Shown: positions 12,014-21,703, counted from the first letter of the stretch. The stretch: DNA of 51,787 nt from Bradyrhizobium neotropicale (GCF_001641695.1 NZ_LSEF01000041.1:60837-112623); one strand, 5' to 3'. The notes: a model not told the origin generated them from the letters alone. Made by a program: numbers and translations.

Positions 12014-14797
12014 CTACAGCGTCTTCAGATACTCGATCAGGTCGTAGCGCTCGTTTTCCTCGAGCGTGCGCCCGATCACGCCCGGCTTGCCCGGACCCGG
12101 GGTGCCTTCGAACGAGTGGCCGCGATTGCTGTTGCCGTTGATCTCGGTGCCGTCGGGCCAGGTCGTCGAGAACTGCGTCTCTCCGGTCTTGCAGCTCTCG
12201 CCCTCGACCACGGCGAAGCCGACCTGCTTCGGATCGTAATCGCGATTGCCCATGCAGAACGCCTTCGGGCGCTCGGCCGCCGGCCGCAGCATCCAGTAGA
12301 GCGAGGGCACCGAGCCGTTGTGGAGATAAGGTGCGGTGGCCCACACCCCGTTCAGCGGACGCGCGCGGTACCAGGGGCGCGGCTCCTTGGGATCCGGTGG
12401 TTGCGGTCCGGGATTGGGGCAGTTGGCGCGCGCGCCCCACCACGCCTTCTGCGCGTCCGGCGGGAGATCCGCATCATCCATCGACTTCCGCGCCACGACA
12501 TCGACGAGGGCCATCAGTCCGAGCGCGTAGGACATTTCGGTCGACGACGTCTCCGGCAGGTTCTTGCATTTCCACTGCTCGCCGAGGATGCGTGTCGGCT
12601 GCAGGTCGAGGAAGCCCGGCACTGAGAGCGTCCGTTTCTCCAGAACGTAGGCCTGTGCGGAATCCGTCCCCATGCCGGCGACGCTCTTCTGCACGGGATT
12701 CAGCACCATCTCCTCCCCGATGCGCTCCCAGCGCGGCGAGGACCAGACGCTCTCCTCGGGAAATTCCCTGTCGAACTCGGGATCGTTGACGGGGCCGAGG
12801 TGGCACTCGACGCAGATCTTCGCATAGAGCTTGCGGCCGTTCCTGACGCGCTCGGGATCGATCTTCCAGGCCTCGCCAAGGATCTGCGAGGGCCATTTCG
12901 GCGAGGTCAGTCCGCCGAGCTTCTTCTGTGCGTAGGGTTCCGGGCCTGCGAGCAGGCTCTCGATCCAGTGCAGGTTGGTGACCTCGACTGATGAGCGATA
13001 GAGCCTGTCCTTGGGATAGGCATCGGACAGGTTGAGCAGCGCGGTCACGCCCAAGGCCTCACCGGCATTGCGGACCAGCGGCTGCTCGATCGAGGCATCG
13101 TACTGCGCATATTTGAGCCACGGCACGGTCCAGATCGGCGGGAAGCTGACCGGCGCATCCTGCGCATGCAGGTTCTTCTCGAATCCCGCGACGCCGCTGA
13201 ACGCGAAGTCCTGGGCAAATACCTGATTGCCGATGCGGTTGAGCGCATCCAGGCGGCCGAATCCTTCCTCGGTGTCCTTCTGCTGCTTGCCGTCCCAGGT
13301 CTTCTTGCCGGCGATCGTCTTGTCGTAATTGTTCTGCCAGTCGAGCAGAAATTTGCCGATCGCGCCGAGCTTCTGCTTGAGCGCGTCGCGGTCCGCGTCG
13401 CTCGCCTCGTGGCCGAGCACGCGATCGGCAAAGCGTTTGAAGCGGAAGGGGACATACAGCGTGTAGGCGATCGACAGACCAGTCGAGAGCTCGAGCTTCT
13501 TCAGATCGGTCATAGCCGGACCGCCGTCGAAGCGTATGTCCACGCCCTTGTAACGAATGTGCCCGGTGTGACACGCGGCGCAGGTGAGCCCGATCTTGTC
13601 TTCCTCCCGGCGGCCGGTCGCGGGATCGACGGTCCCCGTCATCCGCGCGAAGCCGACCGGAAGGCCGTCGACATTCTCGGCTTGCGTCCAATCGCTCGAC
13701 AGGCTCGGCGGCTTCGTTGTCTCGTAGACATTGGCATAGCCGAAGTGACGCAACGTCGTGGCATCGGTGTTGATCGACTGCGGGCTCGGGATGAAACCGA
13801 AGCGCTCGAGATAGGCGCCGTCGGTCATCATGCCGGGCCGCGAGAACAGGCTGAGGCGGGGCTGCTCCAGCGCCATGAACCAGCCGTAGGGCACCGGGAA
13901 CGTCGCGGTGCCCTGGCTGGTGTGGTGAAACCAGTGCCGGTCCTCGAGCGACCAGTTCTGCTCGAGCCAGTAGGCGGCCGTCGTCTCACGGAGCTCCGGC
14001 AAGGGAGGCGGGATCACTTGCGCCGCCTTCTCGGGGAGGATTGCCCTGACCTGATCGGGAAATTCTGCAACGGCCACGAGGGTCGCAAGACCAAGGGCGA
14101 TGAGCAGGGCCGCAAGCTTGGCTGCAGCCCGCAATGTGCGCTGGCAGGCCGACAGCACCGGCTGCGATGTCAGCCGCTGGTTGATGCGGTCGGGAAACTT
14201 GCGCTCGTTGAACAGCGTGCGCACGTCGGCCACGCTGAGATAGCGGTTCTCGCCCTCGCCCTTGCCCATGATCTTCAGCAGGATCGGCCATTCGAATTTC
14301 ATCAGCAGCGGGTAGTACCAGCGCGCGGCGTTGCCGGCGCGCTTGAGGTTGTCGCGCATGAAGATCTCGATTTCCGATGCGTTGAGGCCAGGCTCGGTGC
14401 CGCCGTTCGGATCAGGATAATTCCGGCCGAAGCTGGCAAGCCGCGCGATCTCGTCTTCATTGACGCGTCCGTCGACGCCGAGGATGCGCGAGCCGGCGCC
14501 GCGCTTGTCCAGGGGGCCGCCGCGCAGCGCGTCGAGCTGGACGCCGGACCACATGCTCTTCAACAGGTGGCGTGCGCCGTTGGCGATGAGTGCGACGCCG
14601 CGGACCTCGATGCGGGCCAGCGTCTTCTTCGGCCCCTTCTCGCCGCTCGCATTTGCGATTGTCTGCGACAGTGTGCCGAGCGGGACCGTCCCACCATCGA
14701 CGAAGCCCTCGCCGACGAGCCCGCGCAGAAACGGACAGGGATTGTTCGGCGAGACCTCGATCGAGGGATCGAAGGGTTTCGAGGCGGGATCATGCAT
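12014..14797 (-). CDS. Dihaem cytochrome c (RoxA/peroxidase-like) with extra N-terminal domain and central membrane anchor
   Basis: 927 aa from the ATG at 14797 (MHDPASKPFDPS); an in-frame start at 14866 is less likely. Residues 1 to about 220 form a soluble domain with no signal peptide and EF-hand-like acidic loops (LGVDGRVNEDEIARL, LSVADVRTLFNERKFP). One membrane helix follows at about 224-245 (LAALLIALGLATLVAVAE). The C-terminal ~660 residues carry two haem motifs, CAACH (406-410) and CVECH (662-666), and the block NGVWATAPYLHNGSVPSLYW seen in RoxA-like and dihaem peroxidase-type enzymes. The likely topology is N-domain in the cytoplasm and haem domain in the periplasm. Substrate is unknown; oxygen- or peroxide-dependent oxidation is an inference from the family. 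Confidence 0.8.
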   Translation of the reverse strand: MHDPASKPFDPSIEVSPNNPCPFLRGLVGEGFVDGGTVPLGTLSQTIANASGEKGPKKTLARIEVRGVALIANGARHLLKSMWSGVQLDALRGGPLDKRGAGSRILGVDGRVNEDEIARLASFGRNYPDPNGGTEPGLNASEIEIFMRDNLKRAGNAARWYYPLLMKFEWPILLKIMGKGEGENRYLSVADVRTLFNERKFPDRINQRLTSQPVLSACQRTLRAAAKLAALLIALGLATLVAVAEFPDQVRAILPEKAAQVIPPPLPELRETTAAYWLEQNWSLEDRHWFHHTSQGTATFPVPYGWFMALEQPRLSLFSRPGMMTDGAYLERFGFIPSPQSINTDATTLRHFGYANVYETTKPPSLSSDWTQAENVDGLPVGFARMTGTVDPATGRREEDKIGLTCAACHTGHIRYKGVDIRFDGGPAMTDLKKLELSTGLSIAYTLYVPFRFKRFADRVLGHEASDADRDALKQKLGAIGKFLLDWQNNYDKTIAGKKTWDGKQQKDTEEGFGRLDALNRIGNQVFAQDFAFSGVAGFEKNLHAQDAPVSFPPIWTVPWLKYAQYDASIEQPLVRNAGEALGVTALLNLSDAYPKDRLYRSSVEVTNLHWIESLLAGPEPYAQKKLGGLTSPKWPSQILGEAWKIDPERVRNGRKLYAKICVECHLGPVNDPEFDREFPEESVWSSPRWERIGEEMVLNPVQKSVAGMGTDSAQAYVLEKRTLSVPGFLDLQPTRILGEQWKCKNLPETSSTEMSYALGLMALVDVVARKSMDDADLPPDAQKAWWGARANCPNPGPQPPDPKEPRPWYRARPLNGVWATAPYLHNGSVPSLYWMLRPAAERPKAFCMGNRDYDPKQVGFAVVEGESCKTGETQFSTTWPDGTEINGNSNRGHSFEGTPGPGKPGVIGRTLEENERYDLIEYLKTL

Positions 14798-14972
14798 GGC
14801 CCAAATTCCTGGAAACAGCGAATCGTGAAAACAGACGCGCCGATAAAGCGCGGAAAGTCCTAACAAACAGACAGCGAGACTATACTACTTCAGCGTGTAA
14901 CGAAGTGTGGCTGAATTCTGCGCGCTGTCAATAAAAGCAGGCGTGAGATCGCGGTGAGACGGAGGCTTGCCC

Positions 14973-16769
14973 TCAGGATTCGGCGGCGCGTTTGACGTCG
15001 GTCTGCACGAGGGTCAGCTTGCTGAAGGGCACGCCCGCTTTCAGAAGGCCCTCGCGGTAATGGGCAATGTCCTCGGGCCGCTTCCAGTTGAAATTCCGCA
15101 GGTGCCGGTCGACGTTCAGGGTCGGGTAGTTACCGAGCAGAACCTTGGCCGCTTCAGCGGCTTCCGCGGTCCGTCCGAGCTGCGCCAGCGCGGCAGCGCG
15201 GATCGCGAGCGCCTGCATGTGATTGGGATTGATGTAGAGCTGTTCCCGCGCCCAGGACAGGGTCGCGTCGTATTGCCCCAGCAGATAATGGCTGAAGGCG
15301 TTCAGCGTCGCCCACTGATAGCGCGGGTCATTGTTGTCGCGCTGCGCCGCCATCGTGAACAGCTCGATCGCCTGCCGGTGCTCGCCGACGACGAAGTGGC
15401 AGATGCCGAGCACACCGCGCGCGCCCATGTCGTAGGGGTTGAGCGCGACCGCGCGCTTGGCGGCGTCCATCGCAGCCTCGTAATGCCCCTCCATGGCGTG
15501 CGCCCAGGACAGGATCGAAAACGCGAAGGAGGAGCGCGGATCGAGCCGCACGCTGGTCTCGGCGAGGTTCATCGCCTCGGCCCATAATTCGCGGGTGCCC
15601 TTGATCCAGCCGAACTGGATGCTCTGGATCTGGATGGTGGCGAGATAGGCGTGCGCGATCGACAGTTTTGGATCGAGCGTGACGGCCTCGTGGAACAGCG
15701 CGATGGCCGAGGTCAGGTCTTCCTTGGTCTGCCGGTAATAATGTGACAGTCCCTTGAGGAAGCGGTCCCAGGCGGTCACGTCGTTGGTCATGCGCGCGGG
15801 CGCGGAGGCCTCGGCCCGGACGATCTCGGTGGCGATGGCTGCGGACAAATTGGTCGTAATCTCGTCCTGCATCGCGAAGAGATCGCCGATGTCGCGGTCG
15901 TAGCGGCCGGTCCAGAGCTGCTCGCCGGTCTCCGGCGCGATCAATTCGGCGGTGACGCGGATCTTGCTGCCGGCGCGCCGCACCGAGCCCTGGATCAAAT
16001 AGGTCGCATCGATCTCGCGCGCGATCAGACGGGTGCTCACGTTGTTGCCCTTGAAGGCGAAGGTCGAGTTGCGGCTCAGCACGCGATAGAACGATTGCAG
16101 CGACAGCGCGTGGATGAGGTCCTCGGTGAGGCCGTCGGAGAAATATTCGTCCTGGGCGTCGCTGAGATTGGCGAAGGGCAGGACGCCGACGATCGCGGTC
16201 CGGTACTGCTGCGACAGGACCGACGCTTCCTTGGCCTCGGGCACGAAGGCGGCCGCGCCTTCGGGCGTCCAGGTCCAGACGCCGACCGGATCCTTGATGT
16301 TCTTGAAACGATGATCGCCGGCGTCGACCAGGCGCAGGCTGAGATGCTTGCCGGCTTCCCTGTAGGCCTTGGCCGAGATCGCGAAGCCGCCGGGGTTCGC
16401 CACGGATTCGAGCCGGACGGCGATGTTGACGTCATCGCCGAACACCTCGTCCTCGTCGGCGATCACGTCGCCCATGTGGATGCCGAGGCGGAACTGCATG
16501 GCGCGGTCGGCGGGCAAATGATGGTTGCGCTCCGCCATCAGCGTCTGCAGCGCGATCGCGGCCTCGGTGGCGCCGACGATGCTGGCGAACTCCAGCAGGA
16601 AGCCGTCGCCGGTGTTCTTCACGACGCGGCCGCCGTGGTTGAGAATGATGGGGTGTATAGCGCTGCGATGGGCCTTGAAGACGGCATGGGTGCCGGCCTC
16701 GTCATGGCCCATCATGCGCGAATAGCCGGCGACGTCGGCGCAGACGATGGCGGCCAGGCGTCTTTCCAT
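14973..16769 (-). CDS. Class III adenylate/guanylate cyclase with TolB-like and TPR regions
   Basis: 598 aa from the ATG at 16769 (MERRLAAIVCADVAGYSRMM); an in-frame TTG lies at 16784. The cyclase domain covers about 1-170, with metal-binding Asp in CADVAGYSR and NTGDGFLLEF and the conserved GDDVNIAVRLE. A TolB/FlgO-like segment follows (IVGVLPFANLSDAQDEYFSDGL to about residue 310). Several TPR repeats then extend to the C-terminus (e.g. AIALFHEAVTLDPKLSIAHAYL, AKRAVALNPYDMGARGVLG). This architecture is greatly expanded in Bradyrhizobium. It probably makes cAMP in response to a signal sensed by the TPR/TolB part. It appears monocistronic. Confidence 0.9.
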   Translation of the reverse strand: MERRLAAIVCADVAGYSRMMGHDEAGTHAVFKAHRSAIHPIILNHGGRVVKNTGDGFLLEFASIVGATEAAIALQTLMAERNHHLPADRAMQFRLGIHMGDVIADEDEVFGDDVNIAVRLESVANPGGFAISAKAYREAGKHLSLRLVDAGDHRFKNIKDPVGVWTWTPEGAAAFVPEAKEASVLSQQYRTAIVGVLPFANLSDAQDEYFSDGLTEDLIHALSLQSFYRVLSRNSTFAFKGNNVSTRLIAREIDATYLIQGSVRRAGSKIRVTAELIAPETGEQLWTGRYDRDIGDLFAMQDEITTNLSAAIATEIVRAEASAPARMTNDVTAWDRFLKGLSHYYRQTKEDLTSAIALFHEAVTLDPKLSIAHAYLATIQIQSIQFGWIKGTRELWAEAMNLAETSVRLDPRSSFAFSILSWAHAMEGHYEAAMDAAKRAVALNPYDMGARGVLGICHFVVGEHRQAIELFTMAAQRDNNDPRYQWATLNAFSHYLLGQYDATLSWAREQLYINPNHMQALAIRAAALAQLGRTAEAAEAAKVLLGNYPTLNVDRHLRNFNWKRPEDIAHYREGLLKAGVPFSKLTLVQTDVKRAAES

Positions 16770-16986
16770 AACTTGCGGCTCCAAGGGATCGGGGACCGGC
16801 CACGGCGTGGCAGTCGCCTCGAATCCGGCATTTCAAGAACCTCGCCTTTATAGAGCAGAAGAGCCCGAGCGGAAGTATGAAACGCATTGCAAATTCGATA
16901 CAAATCCCCCGCAATTCCGGCGGTGGACGCAGGCCGGCGAACCGACTAAGCCGGTTGCCTCATACCGTCCGGCTGAGACATTAGGC

Positions 16987-17622
16987 ATGCTTGGCATCCA
17001 CGAACTCTGGCTCTTCATCCTGTCGGGCGTGCTGCTCAACATCACGCCGGGACCGGATTCCGTCTATGTCATCGGCCGCAGCATGCAGATGGGGTGGCGG
17101 GGTGGTGCCGCGGCCGCTTTTGGCATCAGTTTTGGCTGCTTATTCCACGTTACGGGCGCGGCGATCGGGCTTTCGGCGCTGCTGATGGCCTCATCCACCG
17201 CGTTCGCGATCGTGAAGCTGGTCGGCGCGGCCTATCTCGTGCTGACGGGACTTCAGATGCTGTGGTCGCGGCCGGCGCTTACGGCGGCCGTCGCAGGCGA
17301 GCCCGTCCAGAAATCGCTGCGGCGAGTCTTCCTCCAGGGCGTCTTCACCAATGCGCTCAATCCCAAGGTGGCGCTGTTCTTCCTCGCCTTCCTGCCTCAA
17401 TTCGTCGCAGTCGATTCGCCGCACAAGCCGGTCGCATTCCTGACGCTCGGCCTGATCTTCATCTGCACGGGCACACTGTGGTGCGTGTTCCTGGCGGCGT
17501 TCGCGGCCGGGGCCGCGCGCCGGTTGCGGCAATCCGAAGGCGTGATCGCCTGGATCAACCGGGCGATCGGCGGGCTCTTCGTCTATCTCGGCATCCGCGT
17601 CGCCATGCTGGAGACGCGGTAA
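16987..17622 (+). CDS. LysE/RhtB family amino-acid exporter
   Basis: 211 aa, the standard family length. The ATG at 16987 gives MLGIHELWLFILSGVLLNIT; upstream starts in the frame would add about 80 residues lacking family resemblance. Signature features are ITPGPDSVYVIGRSMQMGWRGG at the first loop, a GISFGCLFHVTGAAIGLSAL helix, and FTNALNPKVALFFLAFLPQF. About six membrane helices are visible. Family members export amino acids or related metabolites at the inner membrane; the specific substrate cannot be inferred. It is divergent from the cyclase gene and convergent with the TauE/SafE gene, with only 5 bp between the stops. Confidence 0.92.
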   Translation: MLGIHELWLFILSGVLLNITPGPDSVYVIGRSMQMGWRGGAAAAFGISFGCLFHVTGAAIGLSALLMASSTAFAIVKLVGAAYLVLTGLQMLWSRPALTAAVAGEPVQKSLRRVFLQGVFTNALNPKVALFFLAFLPQFVAVDSPHKPVAFLTLGLIFICTGTLWCVFLAAFAAGAARRLRQSEGVIAWINRAIGGLFVYLGIRVAMLETR

Positions 17623-17627
17623 CTTCT

Positions 17628-18380
17628 TTACGCGAGTTCCTTGAGCAGCGCGCTGCCGGCCAGATAGAGGCCCAGCAGGATCATCGCGATCAGGAACCAG
17701 CGGCGAAATGCCTCGGCCGGCATCCGCGCCCGCACCGACTGGCCGATGAACATGCCGGCAAAGGCGCAGGCCATTGCGATGGCGCCGGGCACGGCGTTGG
17801 CCGGGGTGAGCAGGCCGCCCGCGGTGAGATTGAAGGCGAGCGCCAGCGTCGCGACCGTGAAGAACACGCCGAGCGCCTGCACGAGCTCGTCCTTCTCCAT
17901 GCCGATCGCCTGCATGAACGGCATTGACGGGATCACCTGCACGCCGGTCGAGGCGGAGATGACGCCGGTGACGACGCCGACCACGCCGCCGACCCACTTC
18001 TCGTTCTTCGGCGCGACGCGGAAGTGGAATTTGTTCAGGCCGATCACCGCGTAGACGATGAGCAGGACGCCGAGCACGACCGTGCCGTAGCGCGCATAGG
18101 GGCCGGTGAGTGCGCCGGCATTGAGCCAGCATCCGATCACGGTGCCGACCATCAGCGGCCACAGCCGCTTGACGATGTCGCGCAAGTAGGGGCCGACGAA
18201 TGTCTGCCAGATGTTGGTGATGATCGCGGGCACGATGACGATGGCGATCGCGCGGCCGGGCGCCATGCTCACCGCGAGCAGGCCCATCGAGACCGTCGGC
18301 AAGCCGAGCCCGACCACGCCCTTGACGAATCCGGCGATCAGGAACACCGCGGCGATGAGAATGAGGAGCGGATCGATCAT
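17628..18380 (-). CDS. TauE/SafE family membrane transporter
   Basis: 250 aa from the ATG at 18380 (MIDPLLILIAAVFLIAGFVK). Family marks are the N-terminal GFVKGVVGLGLPTVSM and the internal half-repeat GVVGVVTGVISASTGVQVIP. About eight membrane helices are present. Members are proposed exporters or uptake carriers for sulfite, sulfoacetate and other organosulfur or carboxylic anions. The gene is divergent from the LysR regulator at 18481 across a 100-bp gap, so control by that regulator is likely. Confidence 0.9.
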   Translation of the reverse strand: MIDPLLILIAAVFLIAGFVKGVVGLGLPTVSMGLLAVSMAPGRAIAIVIVPAIITNIWQTFVGPYLRDIVKRLWPLMVGTVIGCWLNAGALTGPYARYGTVVLGVLLIVYAVIGLNKFHFRVAPKNEKWVGGVVGVVTGVISASTGVQVIPSMPFMQAIGMEKDELVQALGVFFTVATLALAFNLTAGGLLTPANAVPGAIAMACAFAGMFIGQSVRARMPAEAFRRWFLIAMILLGLYLAGSALLKELA

Positions 18381-18480
18381 GCCGCGGACATTGACCGAAG
18401 CCGCGCGCCGGCACAATCTGGAGGTTCCGGAGATAGCCTTCGCTCAGGGCGAAGGCTAATGGGGGCGGAGGAGACAGCCC

Positions 18481-19371
18481 GTGCGTTTCGATCTCGTCGA
18501 TCTCCAGCTTTTCATCGCGGTTGCAGACCAGCGCAGCATCACCCGCGGCGCGGAGCGATCGCATCTGGCGCTGGCTTCGGCCAGCGCCAGGATCAAGGGA
18601 CTCGAGGACGCGCTCGGCGTCGCTCTGCTCAAGCGCGGGCGCCGCGGCGTCGAGCTGACACCAGCCGGCGAGAGTCTGCTCGACCACGCCCGCCTCGTCA
18701 TCCATCAGGTCGACGCCATGCGCGGCGATCTTGCGGGCTTTGCCAGTGGCGTGCGCGCAAGCGTGCATTTGCTCGCCAACACGTCGGGGCTGTCGGAGCA
18801 CCTGCCCAAGGCGCTGGCCGGCTTCCTGCACGAGCACCGCGATGTCGCCGTCGACATCGAGGAGCGCGAGAGCACCGACATCGCGGCCGCAATCACCGCA
18901 GGCGCCGCCGATCTCGGCTTCGCCGCCGAGCACGCGCTGCCCGACCACATCGAACGCTTCGTCTTCAGCGAGGATCGTCTGACGTTGGTGACGTCGCGGC
19001 GCGGCCCGTTCGCCGGCCGCCGTCAGATCGACTTTCAGGAGGCGGGCGGCTGCGAATTCGTCGGGCTGACCAGCGCCACCGCGCTCCAGCTCCATATTTC
19101 AAAGCACGCCGCCCGGCTCGGCATGCGACCGCATTACCGCGCACGCCTGCGCGATTTCGACGCGATCTGCCAGATGGTCGCTGCCGACGTCGGCGTTGCG
19201 CTGGTGCCGGAATCCGCCGCTCGCCGTTGCTCAAAACTGATGCCGCTCGCCATGGTCCGCCTGCGCGATGCCTGGGCCAACCGGCGACTCGTCATCTGCG
19301 CGCGGAGTTTCCGCACACTGTCGCGGCCGGCGAAGATGCTGGTCGAGCATCTGAGAGCAGCGGCGGTGTAG
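18481..19371 (+). CDS. LysR-family transcriptional regulator
   Basis: 296 aa, with a GTG start preceded by GGAGGAG. The N-terminal winged helix-turn-helix is clear: DLVDLQLFIAVADQRSITRG, then SASARIKGLEDALGVALLKR and ELTPAGESLLDHA. The C-terminal substrate-binding domain follows (HLLANTSGLSEHLPKALAGF to LVICARSFRTLSRPA). LysR proteins often control a divergent neighbour; here that is the TauE/SafE permease. A candidate effector is a substrate of that permease. Confidence 0.93.
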   Translation: MRFDLVDLQLFIAVADQRSITRGAERSHLALASASARIKGLEDALGVALLKRGRRGVELTPAGESLLDHARLVIHQVDAMRGDLAGFASGVRASVHLLANTSGLSEHLPKALAGFLHEHRDVAVDIEERESTDIAAAITAGAADLGFAAEHALPDHIERFVFSEDRLTLVTSRRGPFAGRRQIDFQEAGGCEFVGLTSATALQLHISKHAARLGMRPHYRARLRDFDAICQMVAADVGVALVPESAARRCSKLMPLAMVRLRDAWANRRLVICARSFRTLSRPAKMLVEHLRAAAV

Positions 19372-19394
19372 CAGGTAAAGGGCGGTGCGTTCAC

Positions 19395-19632
19395 CTCCTC
19401 CTCCAAGGGAGGGCAATCGCATATGAGAGAGAGTTTGGCAGGCAGCCTCCTTGCGGCTCGAGACGCCCGCTTTTGGCGGACCCGTCAGGATGAGGTCTTG
19501 TTTCGCGGCAAAATCTTAGACCCTCATGGTGAGGAGCGCCGCCTTACGGCGCGTCTCGAACCATGAAGGCCGAGCACGTTCCAGCCAGTTAAGGACCATA
19601 TGAGATAGCCCTGCCCTCCACGGGAGGGTAAG
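19395..19632. repeat. Composite dispersed repeat, copy R2 (inverted partner of 32480-32720)
   Basis: The block contains GGGAGGG...TCGCATATGAGAG, then TTTGGCAGGCAGCCTCCTTG, GAGACGCCCGCTTTTGGCGG, CAGGATGAGGTCTTG and CCCTCATGGTGAGGAGCGCC, ending in CGTCTCGAACCATGAAGG and ATAGCCCTGCCCTCC. The same units appear in reverse complement at 32480-32720. The whole stretch between the LysR gene and the TctC-type gene is repeat material with no gene. Confidence 0.85.
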
Positions 19633-19635
19633 AGC

Positions 19636-20601
19636 TTACTTCGCCGTCTCGACGCCGGCGTCCTTGATCACCTTCGCCCATTTCGCGGTCTCATCCGCGA
19701 TGAAGCTGCGAAAGTGCTCCGGCTCATCACCGACCAGCGTTGCGCCTTGGGCCGCGAGTTTCTCCTTCACGGCCGGATCGGCCATCGCCTGTGTCGTAAG
19801 GCGATGAAGCGCCGCGACGATCTCCTGTGGCGTGCCCTTCGGCGCCACCATGCCGTACCAGTTCTCGATGCGTAAGGCGGGGAAGCCCGCCTCTGCCGTG
19901 GTGGGCACATCAGGCGCGGTCGGTGCGCGCACGAGCGAGCCGACCGCGACGGCGCGCAAGGAACCTGCCTTGATCTGCGGCAGCAGCACGGGCAGGTCGA
20001 GGAAGGTCATCTGCACCTGCTGGCCCAGGAGATCGTTCACCGCGGGCGCGGCGCCGCGATAGGGCACGTGCACGATGTCGATCCCGGCCGTGAGCTTGAA
20101 CAATTCGCCGGCCAGATGCGGCAGGCTGCCGGGGCCGGAGGAGGCGAAGTTGAGCTTGCCGGGCTGCGCCTTCGCCAGTGCGATCAGCTCGCTGATGTCC
20201 TTGACCGGCACGTTGGTGGCCACCACCAGCATCTCCGGCACGGTCGCGACCAGCGTCACCGGCGTCAGATCGGTCAGCGTGGCGTAGGCGACCCTCTCCA
20301 TGCTGGGGCTGATCGCGAGCGCGCCGGCGCTGGAAATGGCGATGGTATAGCCGTCGGGGGCGGCTTTGGCGACCGCGTCGGTGCCGAGCACGCCGCCCTG
20401 TCCGCCGCGATTGTCGATCACGACCGGCTGCCCCGAGATCTCGGACATGCGCTGGCCAATCACGCGGGCGATGATGTCGTTGGGGCCGCCGGCCGGGAAG
20501 GGCACCACCAGCCGGATCGGCTTGGCCGGAAAATTCTGGGCGGACGCGAATGTCGGGAGCAGGAGCAGGATTGCGAAGGTGAGCTTGCGCCAGTTTTTCA
20601 T
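19636..20601 (-). CDS. Tripartite tricarboxylate transporter substrate-binding protein (Bug/TctC family)
   Basis: 321 aa with a Sec signal peptide (MKNWRKLTFAILLLLPTFAS, cleaved after SAQ). The mature start FPAKPIRLVVPFPAGGPNDI and later VIDNRGGQGGVLGTDAVAKA and SSGPGSLPHLAGELFK are hallmarks of the Bug family. These periplasmic proteins bind carboxylates, aromatic acids or amides. No TctA/TctB membrane partners are nearby, which is common for orphan Bug proteins. The ATG lies 17 bp downstream of the hisN stop, so the two are probably co-transcribed, although a link to histidine synthesis is not obvious. Confidence 0.93.
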   Translation of the reverse strand: MKNWRKLTFAILLLLPTFASAQNFPAKPIRLVVPFPAGGPNDIIARVIGQRMSEISGQPVVIDNRGGQGGVLGTDAVAKAAPDGYTIAISSAGALAISPSMERVAYATLTDLTPVTLVATVPEMLVVATNVPVKDISELIALAKAQPGKLNFASSGPGSLPHLAGELFKLTAGIDIVHVPYRGAAPAVNDLLGQQVQMTFLDLPVLLPQIKAGSLRAVAVGSLVRAPTAPDVPTTAEAGFPALRIENWYGMVAPKGTPQEIVAALHRLTTQAMADPAVKEKLAAQGATLVGDEPEHFRSFIADETAKWAKVIKDAGVETAK

Positions 20602-20618
20602 GCAAGCTCCTCGTCCGC

Positions 20619-21401
20619 TTATCCGTTGAGCAGCTTCAGTGCTTCTTCATGCACGCGCGGATCGCCGGCGGCAATGATGCGGCCGCCGCTTTGCGCCGGC
20701 TTGCCTTCCCAGGTGGTGACGACCCCACCGGCGCCGGTGACGATCGGGATCAGTGCGGCGATGTCGTAAGGCTTTAGCTCGGTCTCGACCACGAGGTCGA
20801 CATGGCCTGCGGCCAGCATGCAATAGGAGTAGCAATCGCCGCCATAGCGCGACAGCCGCGCGCCCTGCTCGATGCGGCCGAAAATGGCACGGTCGCTCTC
20901 GTTCATCAGCAGCGGGCTCGTGGTGTAGGTCGTGGCTTCGCTGAGCGAAGCGCAGCGGCGGACCTGGAGCCGGCGCTCGCCGGAGGGGCCTTTATAATTG
21001 GTCGAGCCGTTGTCGCCGGAAAAGCGCTCGCCGATGAAGGGCTGGTGCATCATGCCGAACACCGGCGCGCCCTTGTGCAGCAGCGCGATCAGCGTGCCCC
21101 ATATCGGAAAGCCGCCGATGAAGGATTTGGTGCCGTCGATGGGATCGAGCACCCAGACATAGTCGGCGTCCTCGTGCTCGTTGCCGAACTCCTCGCCGAC
21201 GATGCCGTGCTGGGGGAAGTTGGCCTTGATCAGCCGCCGCATCACCGCCTCCGCGGCACGGTCGGCCTCGGTGACGGGGTCGAAATCCTTGGTCTTGCTC
21301 TTGTCGTCGATGGACAGCGAGGTGCGGAAGAACGGCAGTATGGTCTCGCCGGCGGCCGTGGCGAGCCGCCCGATGAAGGCTGAGAAGTCGATCACCGTCA
21401 C
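20619..21401 (-). CDS. hisN: Histidinol-phosphatase, inositol monophosphatase superfamily
   Basis: 260 aa with a GTG start at 21401 preceded by GAGGA. IMPase-family metal sites are intact: GEEFG (motif around residue 70), VLDPIDGTKSFIGGFPIWGT, and the C-terminal ELKPYDIAALIPIVTGAGG. The GGFPIWGTLIALL segment and SRYGGDCYSYCMLAAGHVD resemble HisN-type histidinol-phosphatases of alphaproteobacteria and actinobacteria more than SuhB. The enzyme would dephosphorylate histidinol phosphate in histidine biosynthesis. A suhB/MmgR-like sRNA is encoded divergently upstream. Confidence 0.88.
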   Translation of the reverse strand: MTVIDFSAFIGRLATAAGETILPFFRTSLSIDDKSKTKDFDPVTEADRAAEAVMRRLIKANFPQHGIVGEEFGNEHEDADYVWVLDPIDGTKSFIGGFPIWGTLIALLHKGAPVFGMMHQPFIGERFSGDNGSTNYKGPSGERRLQVRRCASLSEATTYTTSPLLMNESDRAIFGRIEQGARLSRYGGDCYSYCMLAAGHVDLVVETELKPYDIAALIPIVTGAGGVVTTWEGKPAQSGGRIIAAGDPRVHEEALKLLNG

Positions 21402-21703
21402 GGCGAATCCTCGAAACGAAAGTCGGGTGAAGCTCGCACCTGCCTAGCTCAAATCCACCCCGGCGTGCAGCGCTGTCTTGATTTGCACCCTGGTATTTTG
21501 GATGCCGTCGTCCTGCTGCCTCCTCCGAGCCATATCCTGGACAAATATCGATCACGACGTTGAGAACTTAGTTCCGGGGTTGCCTTGTTTGTATGCAAAC
21601 GGCTATCAACCCATTGAAATTCCTTATTAAAGAAACTGAATCTGGATTTCGCTAGAAGCAACTGAGCCCTGTGTTTTTTGCATGGGAAACGGCTCAAAAG
21701 CCC

